Assembly: GCF_016406325.1 (NCBI RefSeq)
Contig: NZ_CP066370.1
Span: 868,001-932,000, forward strand
DNA from: Shewanella putrefaciens
GTDB taxonomy: Bacteria > Pseudomonadota > Gammaproteobacteria > Enterobacterales > Shewanellaceae
Length of the DNA stretch: 64,000 nucleotides
Reading direction: 5' to 3'
Below the pieces are notes generated by a model. That model was given only the letters and a program-made list of their open reading frames with translations, searched no databases and was not told the origin of the DNA. Positions 39,316-47,799 of this stretch are shown here, one piece after another; position 1 is the stretch's first letter, and each line of letters opens with the position of its first letter. A program made the position numbers and the translations under genes.

Positions 39316-39870
39316 TTAAAACAGCAGTGTTGCTACGCCTAATAGAGCGAATAATACAGCGCAGCCACGATGGATCCAGTGCATAGGTAATTTTTCTGCG
39401 CTAAAGTGCCCTGCAATCACAACAGGAACATTGGCGATCAACATGCCTAAAGTTGTACCAGCAACCACCATGGCGAGGGCATCGTATTTTGCGGCTAATA
39501 CCACTGTGGCTATCTGAGTTTTATCTCCCATCTCTGCAATGAAAAATAAGATAAATGTGGCTAAAAATGGCCCCATTTTATAAAAACCACTTTCCTCCGC
39601 GTCCACTTTGTCAGGAATTAATACCCAGAGTGCAATGGCAAAGAAGGAGGCGGCAACTAAATAGCGAGCAAGATCGGGGTTTACCCAAGTGATGGCCCAT
39701 TGACCAACCCAAGCTGCGGCAAAATGGTTAAACAAGGTTGATAGCAAAATACCTAAAATTATCGCGGTTTTATTTTGAAATCTTGCGGCGAGTAATAGTG
39801 CAAGCAATTGAGTTTTATCACCAATTTCGGCGATAGCAACCGTAAAGGTTGAGGCAAGTAGTGCTTCCAA
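39316..39870 (-). CDS. mneA: Gdt1/TMEM165 family manganese exporter (MneA type)
   Basis: 184 residues, six to seven helices, two copies of the family signature E-x-G-D-K-T-Q: IAEIGDKTQLLALLL near residue 15 and IAEMGDKTQIATVVL near 112. Members export Mn2+ (MneA in Vibrio cholerae) or exchange Ca2+/Mn2+ for H+. The start is TTG 39870 with AAAGGA upstream. The leader carries a yybP-ykoY riboswitch, which senses Mn2+ and supports the assignment. Confidence 0.9.
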   Translation of the reverse strand: MEALLASTFTVAIAEIGDKTQLLALLLAARFQNKTAIILGILLSTLFNHFAAAWVGQWAITWVNPDLARYLVAASFFAIALWVLIPDKVDAEESGFYKMGPFLATFILFFIAEMGDKTQIATVVLAAKYDALAMVVAGTTLGMLIANVPVVIAGHFSAEKLPMHWIHRGCAVLFALLGVATLLF

Positions 39871-39941
39871 GTGTGATCCTTTAGGGGTGGTTTAGACATA
39901 AGCACAATAGACCGTCCACCCCTAGGTGCGGTTATTGTGCT

Positions 39942-40058
39942 CAGGTCTTGCTTGGCAAATCAATGACTTGCTGTGAATACCATGGCCTGTTGCCAAGTAT
40001 GTTGATACTCACCCTAGATAACGATGGCTCGAAATCCAGTTAGCTACTCCCCCGAAGC
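39942..40058 (-). ncRNA. yybP-ykoY manganese riboswitch
   Basis: On the - strand the leader of the Mn exporter starts with GGGGGAGTAGC and contains ATCAACATACTTGGCAAC and the closing TTGCCAAGCAAGACC, the conserved elements of the yybP-ykoY aptamer (the E. coli mntP leader has the same GGGGAGTAGC, TCAACATACT and GCGAGACC blocks). The RNA folds around Mn2+. Downstream, two alternative hairpins are possible: AGCACAATA with TATTGTGCT, or GGGGTGG with CCACCCC next to the ribosome site. There is no T run, so control is probably at translation. Confidence 0.88.
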
Positions 40059-40061
40059 GAG

Positions 40062-40571
40062 GCGTGCATTATAACGAAGTGAAGCAGAGTTTCAAGGGCG
40101 GGATGTAAATGGCGCCTGAGTTCCTCTTTGGTGTGATTTATGGCGCTATGAGCATGAATAATGAAGAGGATTTGATAACTTTGTATTTTTTGTTTGCTCA
40201 ATCGCGATTAAGTTGTTGCGATACAAAATTCCATTCAGCTTTATTGATAACTGGCTTGCCCACTGGGTTTGGCTCTGTTAATGTCCCAAGTTATCTCTTT
40301 ATCGATGTATTTAATCGGTACTTTATTAGGGTCACACCATTGAAAGTCACGTCACTTTTCTTCAAACGATTTAGTTAGCCTCAATGGCGACTGAGTTGAA
40401 ATATTCAAAAGCTATTGGGGCCAATTGATCTGTTTAATCAAGATCTGATTGGATGCTTTAAGTTTTATGACGCTTTTAATCTAATGACGACATAGTGACG
40501 CAGGGCTTTATCCTTCAAATCGATGCAACAATATTGATAAAAATAATAAGTAAAACTTGAATAGGATGATT
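40062..40571. other. Intergenic region with traces of decayed coding sequence
   Basis: About 500 bases without an intact gene. On the - strand two adjacent frames carry protein-like segments (ending VINKAEWNFVSQQLNRD at 40198), which suggests a broken remnant. The + strand frame at 40109-40378 has no ribosome site and is not convincing. The promoter of the TyrP-like permease should be near 40530. Confidence 0.3.
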
Positions 40572-40573
40572 GT

Positions 40574-41761
40574 GTGAATTTAAAAATACTCGGTTCAATT
40601 GCCATTGTTGCTGGTACGGCAATTGGCGCAGGCATGTTAGCTTTGCCTTTAGCTACTGCTGCTTTAGGGATTATTCCGGCAATTTTATTACTGGTGGTTA
40701 TTTGGGGCATTTCCGCTTATACCTCGTTGTTAATGCTCGAAATCAATTTGCGCTCTGGTGTGGGTGACAATGTGCACGCCATTACGGGTAAGCTACTCGG
40801 TAAAAAGGGCCAGATTATCCAAGGTGCATCATTTTTAAGTTTATTGTTCGCACTAACAGCAGCTTATCTGACAGGGGGGTCATCCCTGTTAGTATTAAAA
40901 GCGCAAAATATGTTCGGTATAGTGCTGGATAACCAAGTTGCAGTACTGTTGTTTACATTGGTTCTCGGTGGATTTGCGGCGCTAGGTGTGGCTTGGGTTG
41001 ATAAGATTTCACGCTTACTATTTTCTTTGATGATTTTATTGCTCGTGGTTGTGGTGCTGTTTTTATTACCCGAAGTGAGTCTTGCTAGTATGGCAACGGG
41101 GGCGATTGCGGAGTCTATGACCAGCAGTTGGATGGCGGCCATTCCTGTGGTATTCACCTCTTTTGGCTTCCATGTGTGTATTGCAACCTTAGTGCTCTAC
41201 TTAGATGGGGATGTGGTTTCACTGCGCAAGGTGTTGTTAATCGGTTCGACAATTCCATTGGCTTGCTATGTGTTTTGGTTGTTGGTGACTTTAGGTACAG
41301 TGGGAGGCGCAGAGATTAGCGGTTTTAACGGATCGTTACCCGCCCTTGTCACCGCTTTGCAAGAAATTGCACACACGCCTTGGATAAGTAAATGTATTTC
41401 ATTATTTGCTGATTTAGCCTTAATTACTTCTTTCCTTGGGGTAACCTTAAGTTTGTATGACTTTGTCGCCGAGCTGACCCGTGCCAAAAATACGGTCTTT
41501 GGCCGTATTCAAACTTGGTTATTAACTTTTGTGCCACCCTTATTGTGCGCGCTATATGTGCCCGAAGGTTTTGTGGCAGTACTGGGGTTTGCGGCCGTCC
41601 CTTTAGTTGTGATGATTGTCTTTTTGCCGATCGCTATGGCCCTTCGTCAGCGTCAACCTCAGGCATTAGGTTATCAAGTTGCTGGTGGTTCGATGGCATT
41701 GGCGTTAGCAGGCCTTTTAGGGGCAGTTATTATTGGTGCACAGCTATTTGTGGCGCTCTAA
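40574..41761 (+). CDS. tyrP: Aromatic amino acid permease, TyrP-like (HAAAP family)
   Basis: 395 residues and about 11 helices. It opens with GSIAIVAGTAIGAGMLALPLA, and has ALTAAYLTGG, IPVVFTSFGFH and LFADLALITSFLGVTLSLYDF, all at the positions found in E. coli TyrP. It imports tyrosine (or a related aromatic amino acid) with protons at the inner membrane. GTG 40574 has AGGA seven bases upstream. Closed by its own terminator. Confidence 0.88.
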   Translation: MNLKILGSIAIVAGTAIGAGMLALPLATAALGIIPAILLLVVIWGISAYTSLLMLEINLRSGVGDNVHAITGKLLGKKGQIIQGASFLSLLFALTAAYLTGGSSLLVLKAQNMFGIVLDNQVAVLLFTLVLGGFAALGVAWVDKISRLLFSLMILLLVVVVLFLLPEVSLASMATGAIAESMTSSWMAAIPVVFTSFGFHVCIATLVLYLDGDVVSLRKVLLIGSTIPLACYVFWLLVTLGTVGGAEISGFNGSLPALVTALQEIAHTPWISKCISLFADLALITSFLGVTLSLYDFVAELTRAKNTVFGRIQTWLLTFVPPLLCALYVPEGFVAVLGFAAVPLVVMIVFLPIAMALRQRQPQALGYQVAGGSMALALAGLLGAVIIGAQLFVAL

Positions 41762-41877
41762 TCGAGCGTGATTATCTGAGCCGTTTTAAAAGCAAGTTGA
41801 GCCTGTACTATTACTCAGATGTATTTGCTTTGTAAGCGAGTTTGTCAAAGTCTGTTGGAAGCTGTGTATCATGTGAT

Positions 41878-41906
41878 AAAGTCAGGCCCTGTGCCTGACT
41901 TTTTGC
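41878..41906 (+). terminator. Rho-independent terminator after the TyrP-like permease gene
   Basis: AAAGTCAGGC and GCCTGACTTT with a five-base loop and a following TTTTGCTTTT. Confidence 0.85.
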
Positions 41907-42023
41907 TTTTACAGGTTTTAAGGCAATCAGGTTGAGGGTCTTTCGCCCTTCAATAGACGATTAATGACAACAAAATAGCCTAGCTTGCGCGCGGCTTTAT
42001 TCACATAAAACGGACTTAACACA

Positions 42024-44180
42024 ATGAAAAAATGGTTACTTACAGTTGCCGTTGCCGCTAGTTTTGGCGCTCAAGCGGACGAAGGTATGTGGCAGCCCCA
42101 CCAGTTACCCGCGATGGCCGATGAGCTAAAAGCAAAGGGATTAGAAATTGATGCCAAATCAATTTCTAAACTGACCGAATTCCCGATGAATGCCGTGATA
42201 AGCCTTGGCGGTTGCACAGCATCATTCGTATCGCCAAAGGGTTTGGTAGTCACGAATCATCACTGTGCCTATGGTGCGATTCAATATAATTCTACCCCTG
42301 ACAAAAACCTGCTCCAAGATGGCTTTTTAGCTAAGACATTTGCCGATGAATTACCTGCAACCCCCGGTTCTCGCATTTATGTGACTGAAGATGTCACCAA
42401 TGTGACCGAGCGTATTAAGGCAGGGCTTGAGTCCAAAGTAGGTAATGAGTTTTATCAAGGTGTTGAGCAACAAGAAAAAGCCTTAGTCGCTGAATGTGAA
42501 AAGGAAGATGGCTATCGCTGTCAGGTTTATAGCTTTCACGGTGGCCTCGAATATTATCTTGTCAAACAACTCGAAATTCGTGACGTGCGCTTAGTTTATA
42601 ACCCAGCCGGAAGTGTGGGTAAATACGGCGGCGATGTCGATAACTGGATGTGGCCACGTCACACTGGCGATTTTTCTTTCTATCGTGCTTATGTCTCTAA
42701 AGCGGGAAAACCGGCGGAATTTAGCGCGGATAACGTGCCATATGAACCCAAAAGCTTCCTAAAAGTATCGGCTAAAGGCGTGAGTGATGGTGACTTTGTA
42801 ATGGTCGCAGGTTACCCCGGCCGTACCAATAGATATCGCACCGCCAACGAAGTGCAAAATCAATTCGAGTGGGCTTATCCTCAAGGTAAGATCCTGCGCG
42901 AGCGCTTTATTGAGATCATTAAAGATACCGCCCCAGAGGGCAGTGACGAGCGTATCAAGTACGAAAGCCAAATTGCAGGCCTTGCCAATTACGCGAAAAA
43001 TTTCACTTCTATGATTGAGTTTTACGGTAAATCGACCATGCTGGCCGACCGTCAAGCTCGCGAGGCTGAACTTGCAGCGTGGATAGCTAAAGACAGCAGT
43101 CGTGAAGCTAAATACGGCAAAACTTTAGCAGAGTTAGATACGCTAATTGCTAAAGGTAATGAGCATCAAGAGCGTGACATGATCTTAAGTTATATTGGCA
43201 ATACGACTATGGTGCCTACGGCGCGTGATTTATACCGTTTAGCCAATGAGAAGCAACTGCCCGATATGGAACGTGAGCCTGGTTTCCAAGAGCGTGATAT
43301 GACGCGCTTTAAAGCGAGTATGGAGCGAATCGATCGCCGTTATGCGCCAAGCGTTGATAAAGCCGTGTTGCTCGATATGCTTAAACGCTATGCCGCCCTT
43401 CCTGAGAACAAGCGCTTACCCGCACTGGATAAAGCCTTTGGTATCGACAGCAAATTCAGCGAAGCTAAGTTAGCTAAAACACTCGATAAAATGTACGCCA
43501 AAACCGATCTAGGCAACAAAGATGTACGTTTAGCATGGATGGATAAATCGGTTGCTGATTTTAAAGCGTCTAAAGATCCTTTTATTCAATTTGCCGTCGC
43601 TATGTATGACACCGATATGAGCGAGGAGAAGAAAGAAAAAGAATTAGCCGGTGAGCTGATGAAGGTGCGTCCGCAATATATGGATGCCATTATTGCCTAC
43701 AACCTTGAGCAAGGTAAGCCTGTTTATGCCGATGCGAACTCAAGCCTACGTGTGACAGTGGGCCATGTGAAAGGTTATGCACCAAAAGATGGTTTAGTTG
43801 CACTGCCATTCACGCGTTTAGAGGGAATAGTGCAAAAAGACACTGGTATTGATCCCTTCGATGCCCCTAAAAAGCAGTTAGATCTGATCAAACAGAAGCA
43901 ATACGGTGATTTCTATGTGAAATCAATTGATTCTGTACCAGTGAACTTTTTATCGACGCTCGATACTACTGGCGGTAACTCTGGCTCACCTACCTTAAAC
44001 GGCCGCGCCGAATTAGTAGGCCTGCTGTTCGATGGCGTCTATGAAAGCATTATCGGTGACTGGGCCTATGACGATAATATCAACCGCTCAATCCAAGTTG
44101 ATAGCCGTTATATGCTGTGGGTAATGAAGTATTTAGATCATGCTGACAATCTATTAGCCGAGATGGAAATTGTTAAGTAA
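42024..44180 (+). CDS. S46 family dipeptidyl-peptidase (DPP7/DPP11 type)
   Basis: 718 residues, signal peptide of about 18 residues (GAQA|DEG). The chymotrypsin-like triad is visible: His in VTNHHCAYGA (near residue 77), Asp in the YGGDVDNWMWPRHTGD region, and Ser in TTGGNSGSPTLNG (near 655). S46 enzymes cut dipeptides from the N-terminus of peptides in the periplasm. Soon after the Ser motif the sequence is LLFDGVYES: Gly at the position where DPP11 has Arg (family recollection), which points to DPP7-like hydrophobic specificity rather than Asp/Glu. Confidence 0.93.
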   Translation: MKKWLLTVAVAASFGAQADEGMWQPHQLPAMADELKAKGLEIDAKSISKLTEFPMNAVISLGGCTASFVSPKGLVVTNHHCAYGAIQYNSTPDKNLLQDGFLAKTFADELPATPGSRIYVTEDVTNVTERIKAGLESKVGNEFYQGVEQQEKALVAECEKEDGYRCQVYSFHGGLEYYLVKQLEIRDVRLVYNPAGSVGKYGGDVDNWMWPRHTGDFSFYRAYVSKAGKPAEFSADNVPYEPKSFLKVSAKGVSDGDFVMVAGYPGRTNRYRTANEVQNQFEWAYPQGKILRERFIEIIKDTAPEGSDERIKYESQIAGLANYAKNFTSMIEFYGKSTMLADRQAREAELAAWIAKDSSREAKYGKTLAELDTLIAKGNEHQERDMILSYIGNTTMVPTARDLYRLANEKQLPDMEREPGFQERDMTRFKASMERIDRRYAPSVDKAVLLDMLKRYAALPENKRLPALDKAFGIDSKFSEAKLAKTLDKMYAKTDLGNKDVRLAWMDKSVADFKASKDPFIQFAVAMYDTDMSEEKKEKELAGELMKVRPQYMDAIIAYNLEQGKPVYADANSSLRVTVGHVKGYAPKDGLVALPFTRLEGIVQKDTGIDPFDAPKKQLDLIKQKQYGDFYVKSIDSVPVNFLSTLDTTGGNSGSPTLNGRAELVGLLFDGVYESIIGDWAYDDNINRSIQVDSRYMLWVMKYLDHADNLLAEMEIVK

Positions 44181-44275
44181 TCCATTACCGCACCAGCAAT
44201 GGTGCGGCCTATAATGGCTGGATTATCAGCATTTAAGCGTGATGTAGCGTTTAAAAAATACTGCAATAACAACAC

Positions 44276-44316
44276 AAAAAATAGCGATAAACTCACTGAG
44301 TTTATCGCTATTTTTG
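44276..44316 (+). terminator. Strong terminator after the S46 peptidase
   Basis: AAAAATAGCGATAAACTCA pairs over 19 bases with its exact inverse, ending in TTTTT. It lies about 95 bases after the stop and reads in both directions. Confidence 0.85.
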
Positions 44317-44687
44317 TATTCTGAGGTTGGAAACCGTTTGGTGTAATTTGGTGGTGAGAAAGCCGTTTTATATAAATTTTTAATTGGTTGGGTTTGAGCT
44401 AATTGCGGGGATTCATCGTAACTCGGTTTGCGGCTGGAACATGTTGGTCAGCGAATAAATCCGGCCATCCATTTTAGATCAACAACATAATGTACTTTCA
44501 GTTTGCCTGCAATCTGCTCTGGTTCAAATGATTTGAATGAGAGTCATCAAAAGTCGCAGGGACAGCATCTGAGGCAATAGATTGAGCTAATTCCTTCAAA
44601 AAAAAGTGTATTTCAGACGTGGTAAGTGAGCCCATAGTGCTTGAAAGGTGTTAGGCGATGATGGCTGTCGAAGGGATATAGTCGTTG
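44317..44687. other. Gene-free, probably decayed segment
   Basis: No intact gene. On the - strand short coding-like stretches are broken by stops (for example a 45-residue frame starting MGSLTTSEIHFFLKEL near 44635). It adjoins the transposase remnant and is best read as leftover insertion-sequence or accessory DNA. Confidence 0.35.
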
Positions 44688-44903
44688 TCAGTTGCTGTGA
44701 AAGTGCTGACAGCTTGCCGCAAAGTGCCGTCGTCACTTTTCTAAATGTTCGCAGTAATCGGTTAGTTCTTGCAGCGTTCCCACTGGGTCATGAAACAGCT
44801 TACCAAACTCAGTGGTCAGTTTAAGCCAATTGTCATGGTGGATATTTAATCTGGTCAGTAACTTGGCGCTATTAAAGCTGGGTGTCCTGTTTTGTTGTCC
44901 AGT
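44688..44903 (-). pseudogene. C-terminal remnant of a transposase-like gene with an internal stop
   Basis: On the - strand one frame reads FNSAKLLTRLNIHHDNWL, then LTTEFGKLFHDPVGTLQE, LTDYCEHLEK, a TGA (44733-44735), and continues in the same frame as RRHFAASCQHFHSN before TGA at 44688. The phrase resembles the end of small transposase-like proteins I remember from Shewanella. The internal TGA (one change from CGA) and the missing N-terminal part mark it as dead. No terminal repeats were found. Confidence 0.5.
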
Positions 44904-44984
44904 TTTGTTCGGAGCTGCATTCAGGGTGGTGTGGGGGCTGGAGGCTAGACATCTCCGGCTACCCGATTATGTGCTCGTTTAATT

Positions 44985-45302
44985 TTACTTTGCACTTGAT
45001 TTATTGGGCTTTTTATCTATTAAAACATCCTGTTGCCATTTACTAGGTTTTTTATCCGTTCGATGAATACATCCTACCCAACAACACGGCCGCTTTTTTC
45101 CTTCTAGTAATTCTTCAACTGCCCGAAGAATTCGCTTTGTTCTAGTTTTTTCTTGTTTGGCGTCTTCAATCCAGCAAATAAATTCGTTACGGCTGATTGG
45201 CGTTAACTCTTCCCAGATATTTATAATATCTCTTTCAGTTAACGTTGTAGCTAAATCAACAGGTAATTCGTGTACAAGACCTCCAGAAATTTTTGATTTC
45301 AT
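44985..45302 (-). CDS. YdeI/OmpD-associated (OmdA) family protein
   Basis: 105 residues. WIEDAKQEKTRTKRILRAVEELLEGKKRPCCW is the C-terminal helix pair of the OmdA (bacteriocin-protection) domain. The protein is about half the length of full YdeI proteins and contains mostly that domain. ATG 45302 is preceded by a weak site. YdeI is linked to antimicrobial peptide resistance in enterics; no such role can be claimed here. Confidence 0.65.
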   Translation of the reverse strand: MKSKISGGLVHELPVDLATTLTERDIINIWEELTPISRNEFICWIEDAKQEKTRTKRILRAVEELLEGKKRPCCWVGCIHRTDKKPSKWQQDVLIDKKPNKSSAK

Positions 45303-46186
45303 ATTTAAAACTCATCATCAACAGTTTAAAAATTGTGGTATCAAGTTGTCGATCCAAAAAAACTAAAGTATCGATCTTTCAGATTTATAGCTTTTGATTT
45401 TGCGATTTATCCGAAACGTTTAACTTCTATTTTCTTGCACACATAACGTCTTAGTATTTATGCGCTGCGCTGTTTGCAGGGCATAAATCGCTTGTTGACT
45501 CAATCTCAAATATGGCCGCTGCCACATCCGTGTAAATGGGTATGAATGATGCTATAGGAATTTGCTTTTTTGCGGTAGCGGTTTTTATACAGTTTGATAG
45601 GTAATTATTTGATATCATTTTAGCTTTCTCATTTTTTGCGCTTATTTTTTACTGATGGATGGCTATCTAATGACACAAAACTCCAAGGAATACACCTCCC
45701 CTCGGAGTTACCGCAGGGCGAATAGAGCTCTTGATTTAATAAAGAGTGTGTGAGTTCGGTCATATATGACCGACTCGCTTTCGCAGGTGCAGGGGCGAAT
45801 GAGAATCGATGATTTTCGCGCTTATGAGCGAGAGGCAAGGATTGCCGAACTGAGGTGCTTTACATGGATGTAAAGCGGTGACTTCGGAAGCGATAGCAAA
45901 TTTGTCAATGAGCACAAGGGGCTTTCAACTCCGTTGGGGAGCGTCTTGGAGCATCCAACGGCCGTTTTGAGCGCGAGATAGGGATATCGAGCAGGCAGTT
46001 TAACATGGACGTTTTTGATAGGACGAGCAGTCATCCTTGGTCGACTCTTGATTAAACATCAGGGGGGAAGCCCCACGACTTTGATTTTGATTAAAGTATT
46101 CAAATGAAGTTTAGAAAACTCCAAGGTCTTACTTTGGGGCAGACGATTAACAGATATTGGTTTAATGTAAAATTCTCACCATCAAT
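45303..46186. repeat. Palindrome-rich non-coding block, possible dispersed repeat
   Basis: About 880 bases without a convincing gene but with many inverted repeats: ATTTATGC/GCATAAAT near 45456-45488, the 18-bp palindrome at 45756-45773, GCTTTACAT-GG-ATGTAAAGC at 45857-45876, and CCGTTGG/CCAACGG near 45932-45962. The short frames over it (70-residue basic peptides) resemble false genes I remember from repeated DNA in Shewanella and Vibrio. It may be a dispersed repeat. Confidence 0.45.
45756..45773. promoter_or_regulatory. 18-bp perfect palindrome
   Basis: TCGGTCATATATGACCGA is a perfect palindrome, flanked by GAG and CTC that extend the symmetry with one bulge. It could be an operator or part of the structured repeat. 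No gene start is close enough to decide. Confidence 0.4.
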
Positions 46187-46915
46187 TTATATTATTGCCA
46201 GTGCTGCTTTTAGCTCTGCAATTTCCGATTTTGTCAGTGGCCGCATTTGCCCTTCTGGTAACTCACCAGATGCTAATTCGCGTAAATTCAGCGCCATTAT
46301 AGTGACGCGCTCAAGATCGATAACGCGATACCCGAGTGCCTTGGACATATGCCGAATTTGTCGATTTAATCCTTGAGTCAGCACGATTTCAAAGCTGTCC
46401 AAACTGAGGCGGCGTACTTGGCAGGGCAGGGTTTGCAGATCTTTATAACGCACTCCACTTGCCATTTGTTCTACAAAATCATCAGTGAATGGCTTATCGA
46501 GGCGCACATGGCAGGTTTTACTGTGGGCAAAGCTGGGGTGCATCAGTTTATGGGTCAGCTCACCATCGTTAGTTAACAGTAACAGGCCGCGGGAGTCCTT
46601 ATCTAGCCTGCCGACGGGGTAGAGTCTTGGCGCTTTGGGAAGCAGATGCAATAAGCTCGTTTTATCTTGTTCAAGCAAACGGCAATCGGTGCCGACAGCT
46701 TTATTGAATATCCAATAAGCGAGTGCTTCTGTTTCAACTATGGGCTCTGCATCTAAGCAAATGCTATCAAGGCATAGACCTTGAGCATCGCGTTGAACTA
46801 GGTTGGTATGTTTGGCTATCTTGCCATTAAGTGTAATACGCCCAGCATTAATCAAACGGCAGGCTTCACGGCGAGAGCCAATGCCGCATTGGGCAAGGTA
46901 TTTTGCTAAGCGCAT
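46187..46915 (-). CDS. rluF: RluF-like rRNA/tRNA pseudouridine synthase
   Basis: 242 residues: an N-terminal S4 RNA-binding domain (about 1-60, MRLAKYLAQCGIGSRREA) and an RsuA-type catalytic domain with the Asp motif GRLDKDSRGLLLLTNDG. The later GLNRQIRHMSKALGYRV matches the RluF group, which modifies U2604 of 23S rRNA and U35 of tRNA-Tyr. The gene follows the membrane-protein gene at 46924 by eight bases and is probably co-transcribed. Confidence 0.85.
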   Translation of the reverse strand: MRLAKYLAQCGIGSRREACRLINAGRITLNGKIAKHTNLVQRDAQGLCLDSICLDAEPIVETEALAYWIFNKAVGTDCRLLEQDKTSLLHLLPKAPRLYPVGRLDKDSRGLLLLTNDGELTHKLMHPSFAHSKTCHVRLDKPFTDDFVEQMASGVRYKDLQTLPCQVRRLSLDSFEIVLTQGLNRQIRHMSKALGYRVIDLERVTIMALNLRELASGELPEGQMRPLTKSEIAELKAALAII

Positions 46916-46923
46916 GGATTATC

Positions 46924-47622
46924 TTAGAGTAATTGGCGTAGTTGAGCGCGATGATACAGTATTTTTGAGAGACGCCGCATGGCAAAGGCAAGGCTTAAGC
47001 ACCAAATAATATTGAGGTTAGTTTGGATCCACATATTGGCCGATACTGCGCAAAAATGTGTTTGAGGCTCGCAGGGGGGGAAATCCAATATCGACCAATC
47101 TAATTGCAGGCTTAAACTCATCGCACTACAAAAACTGATAATACTTAAATAAAACAGCGGCTTTGGGCATATAAATCGAGGCGCCAAACCTGCGATGATC
47201 ACTAGGGCATGTAGTGTGAGGGTGCTGAGTAAATAACTCGTTGAAACCAGTCTGTGTATGCTCAAAAAATTAATGGGAAATATGCCCATTAGCACTACGG
47301 ATGTTCCCACCCAAGCACCTGTTAGTGCGACATATTGGCTAAAAGTGTCGAGTTTGAGCAGGTAGAGTCCTATCATTGAAATCAGCATAGATATTCCTGC
47401 TGCCAATAAACTTAAATTAAACACATAGGCGAGTGGGGAGTTGATATAGTCACCTAGAAAATCGGCTCGCATTTGGAATACTCTCATTCCAACATGTTGA
47501 TATTCAGCATAAATCGCAACTAAAACTCCAGAGGCACTGAGAAAGGCTGCGCCTACAATTAACCAAGTGATCAGGCGATGTAAATCGTAATAACTCGGCT
47601 CTTGGTGATGTAGAGGATTCAT
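46924..47622 (-). CDS. Six-helix membrane protein (DUF998-like)
   Basis: 232 residues from ATG 47622; TTG four codons upstream is less likely. About six helices (from residues 18, 67, 100, 125, 150 and 200). The layout recalls the DUF998 family but the match is by eye. First gene of a two-gene unit with rluF. Role unknown. Confidence 0.65.
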   Translation of the reverse strand: MNPLHHQEPSYYDLHRLITWLIVGAAFLSASGVLVAIYAEYQHVGMRVFQMRADFLGDYINSPLAYVFNLSLLAAGISMLISMIGLYLLKLDTFSQYVALTGAWVGTSVVLMGIFPINFLSIHRLVSTSYLLSTLTLHALVIIAGLAPRFICPKPLFYLSIISFCSAMSLSLQLDWSILDFPPCEPQTHFCAVSANMWIQTNLNIIWCLSLAFAMRRLSKILYHRAQLRQLL

Positions 47623-47717
47623 GGATACTAACAATATACTGCTATGACTGGACGGAGTGCGGTAACTTGCCTGAATTGTTTAATGAAGGCAAGTGCTGTT
47701 TGACATAAAATAGCCGC

Positions 47718-47751
47718 CCAAAATACCCAAGGAACGCTTAGCGTTCCTTGG
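47718..47751 (-). terminator. Terminator-like hairpin after nhaC
   Basis: CCAAGGAACGC, TTA loop, GCGTTCCTTGG, 50 bases after the nhaC stop, with a short ATTTT on the - strand. Confidence 0.65.
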
Positions 47752-47799
47752 TTCAGTTTTCATCTACTCGATGGAATGCTGCAGTACTCTTAGTGTCAT

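Noticed and set aside
40109..40378. 89-residue + strand frame
   Set aside because: No ribosome site, odd composition, and the opposite strand shows better coding traces.
45425..45495. Possible integron attC site (hairpin after ATAACGTC)
   Set aside because: The core-site sequences of attC are not present and no integrase or cassette lies nearby.
45629..46034. Two basic 70-residue frames in the palindrome block
   Set aside because: They follow the inverted repeats rather than codon structure, and resemble false genes from repeated DNA.
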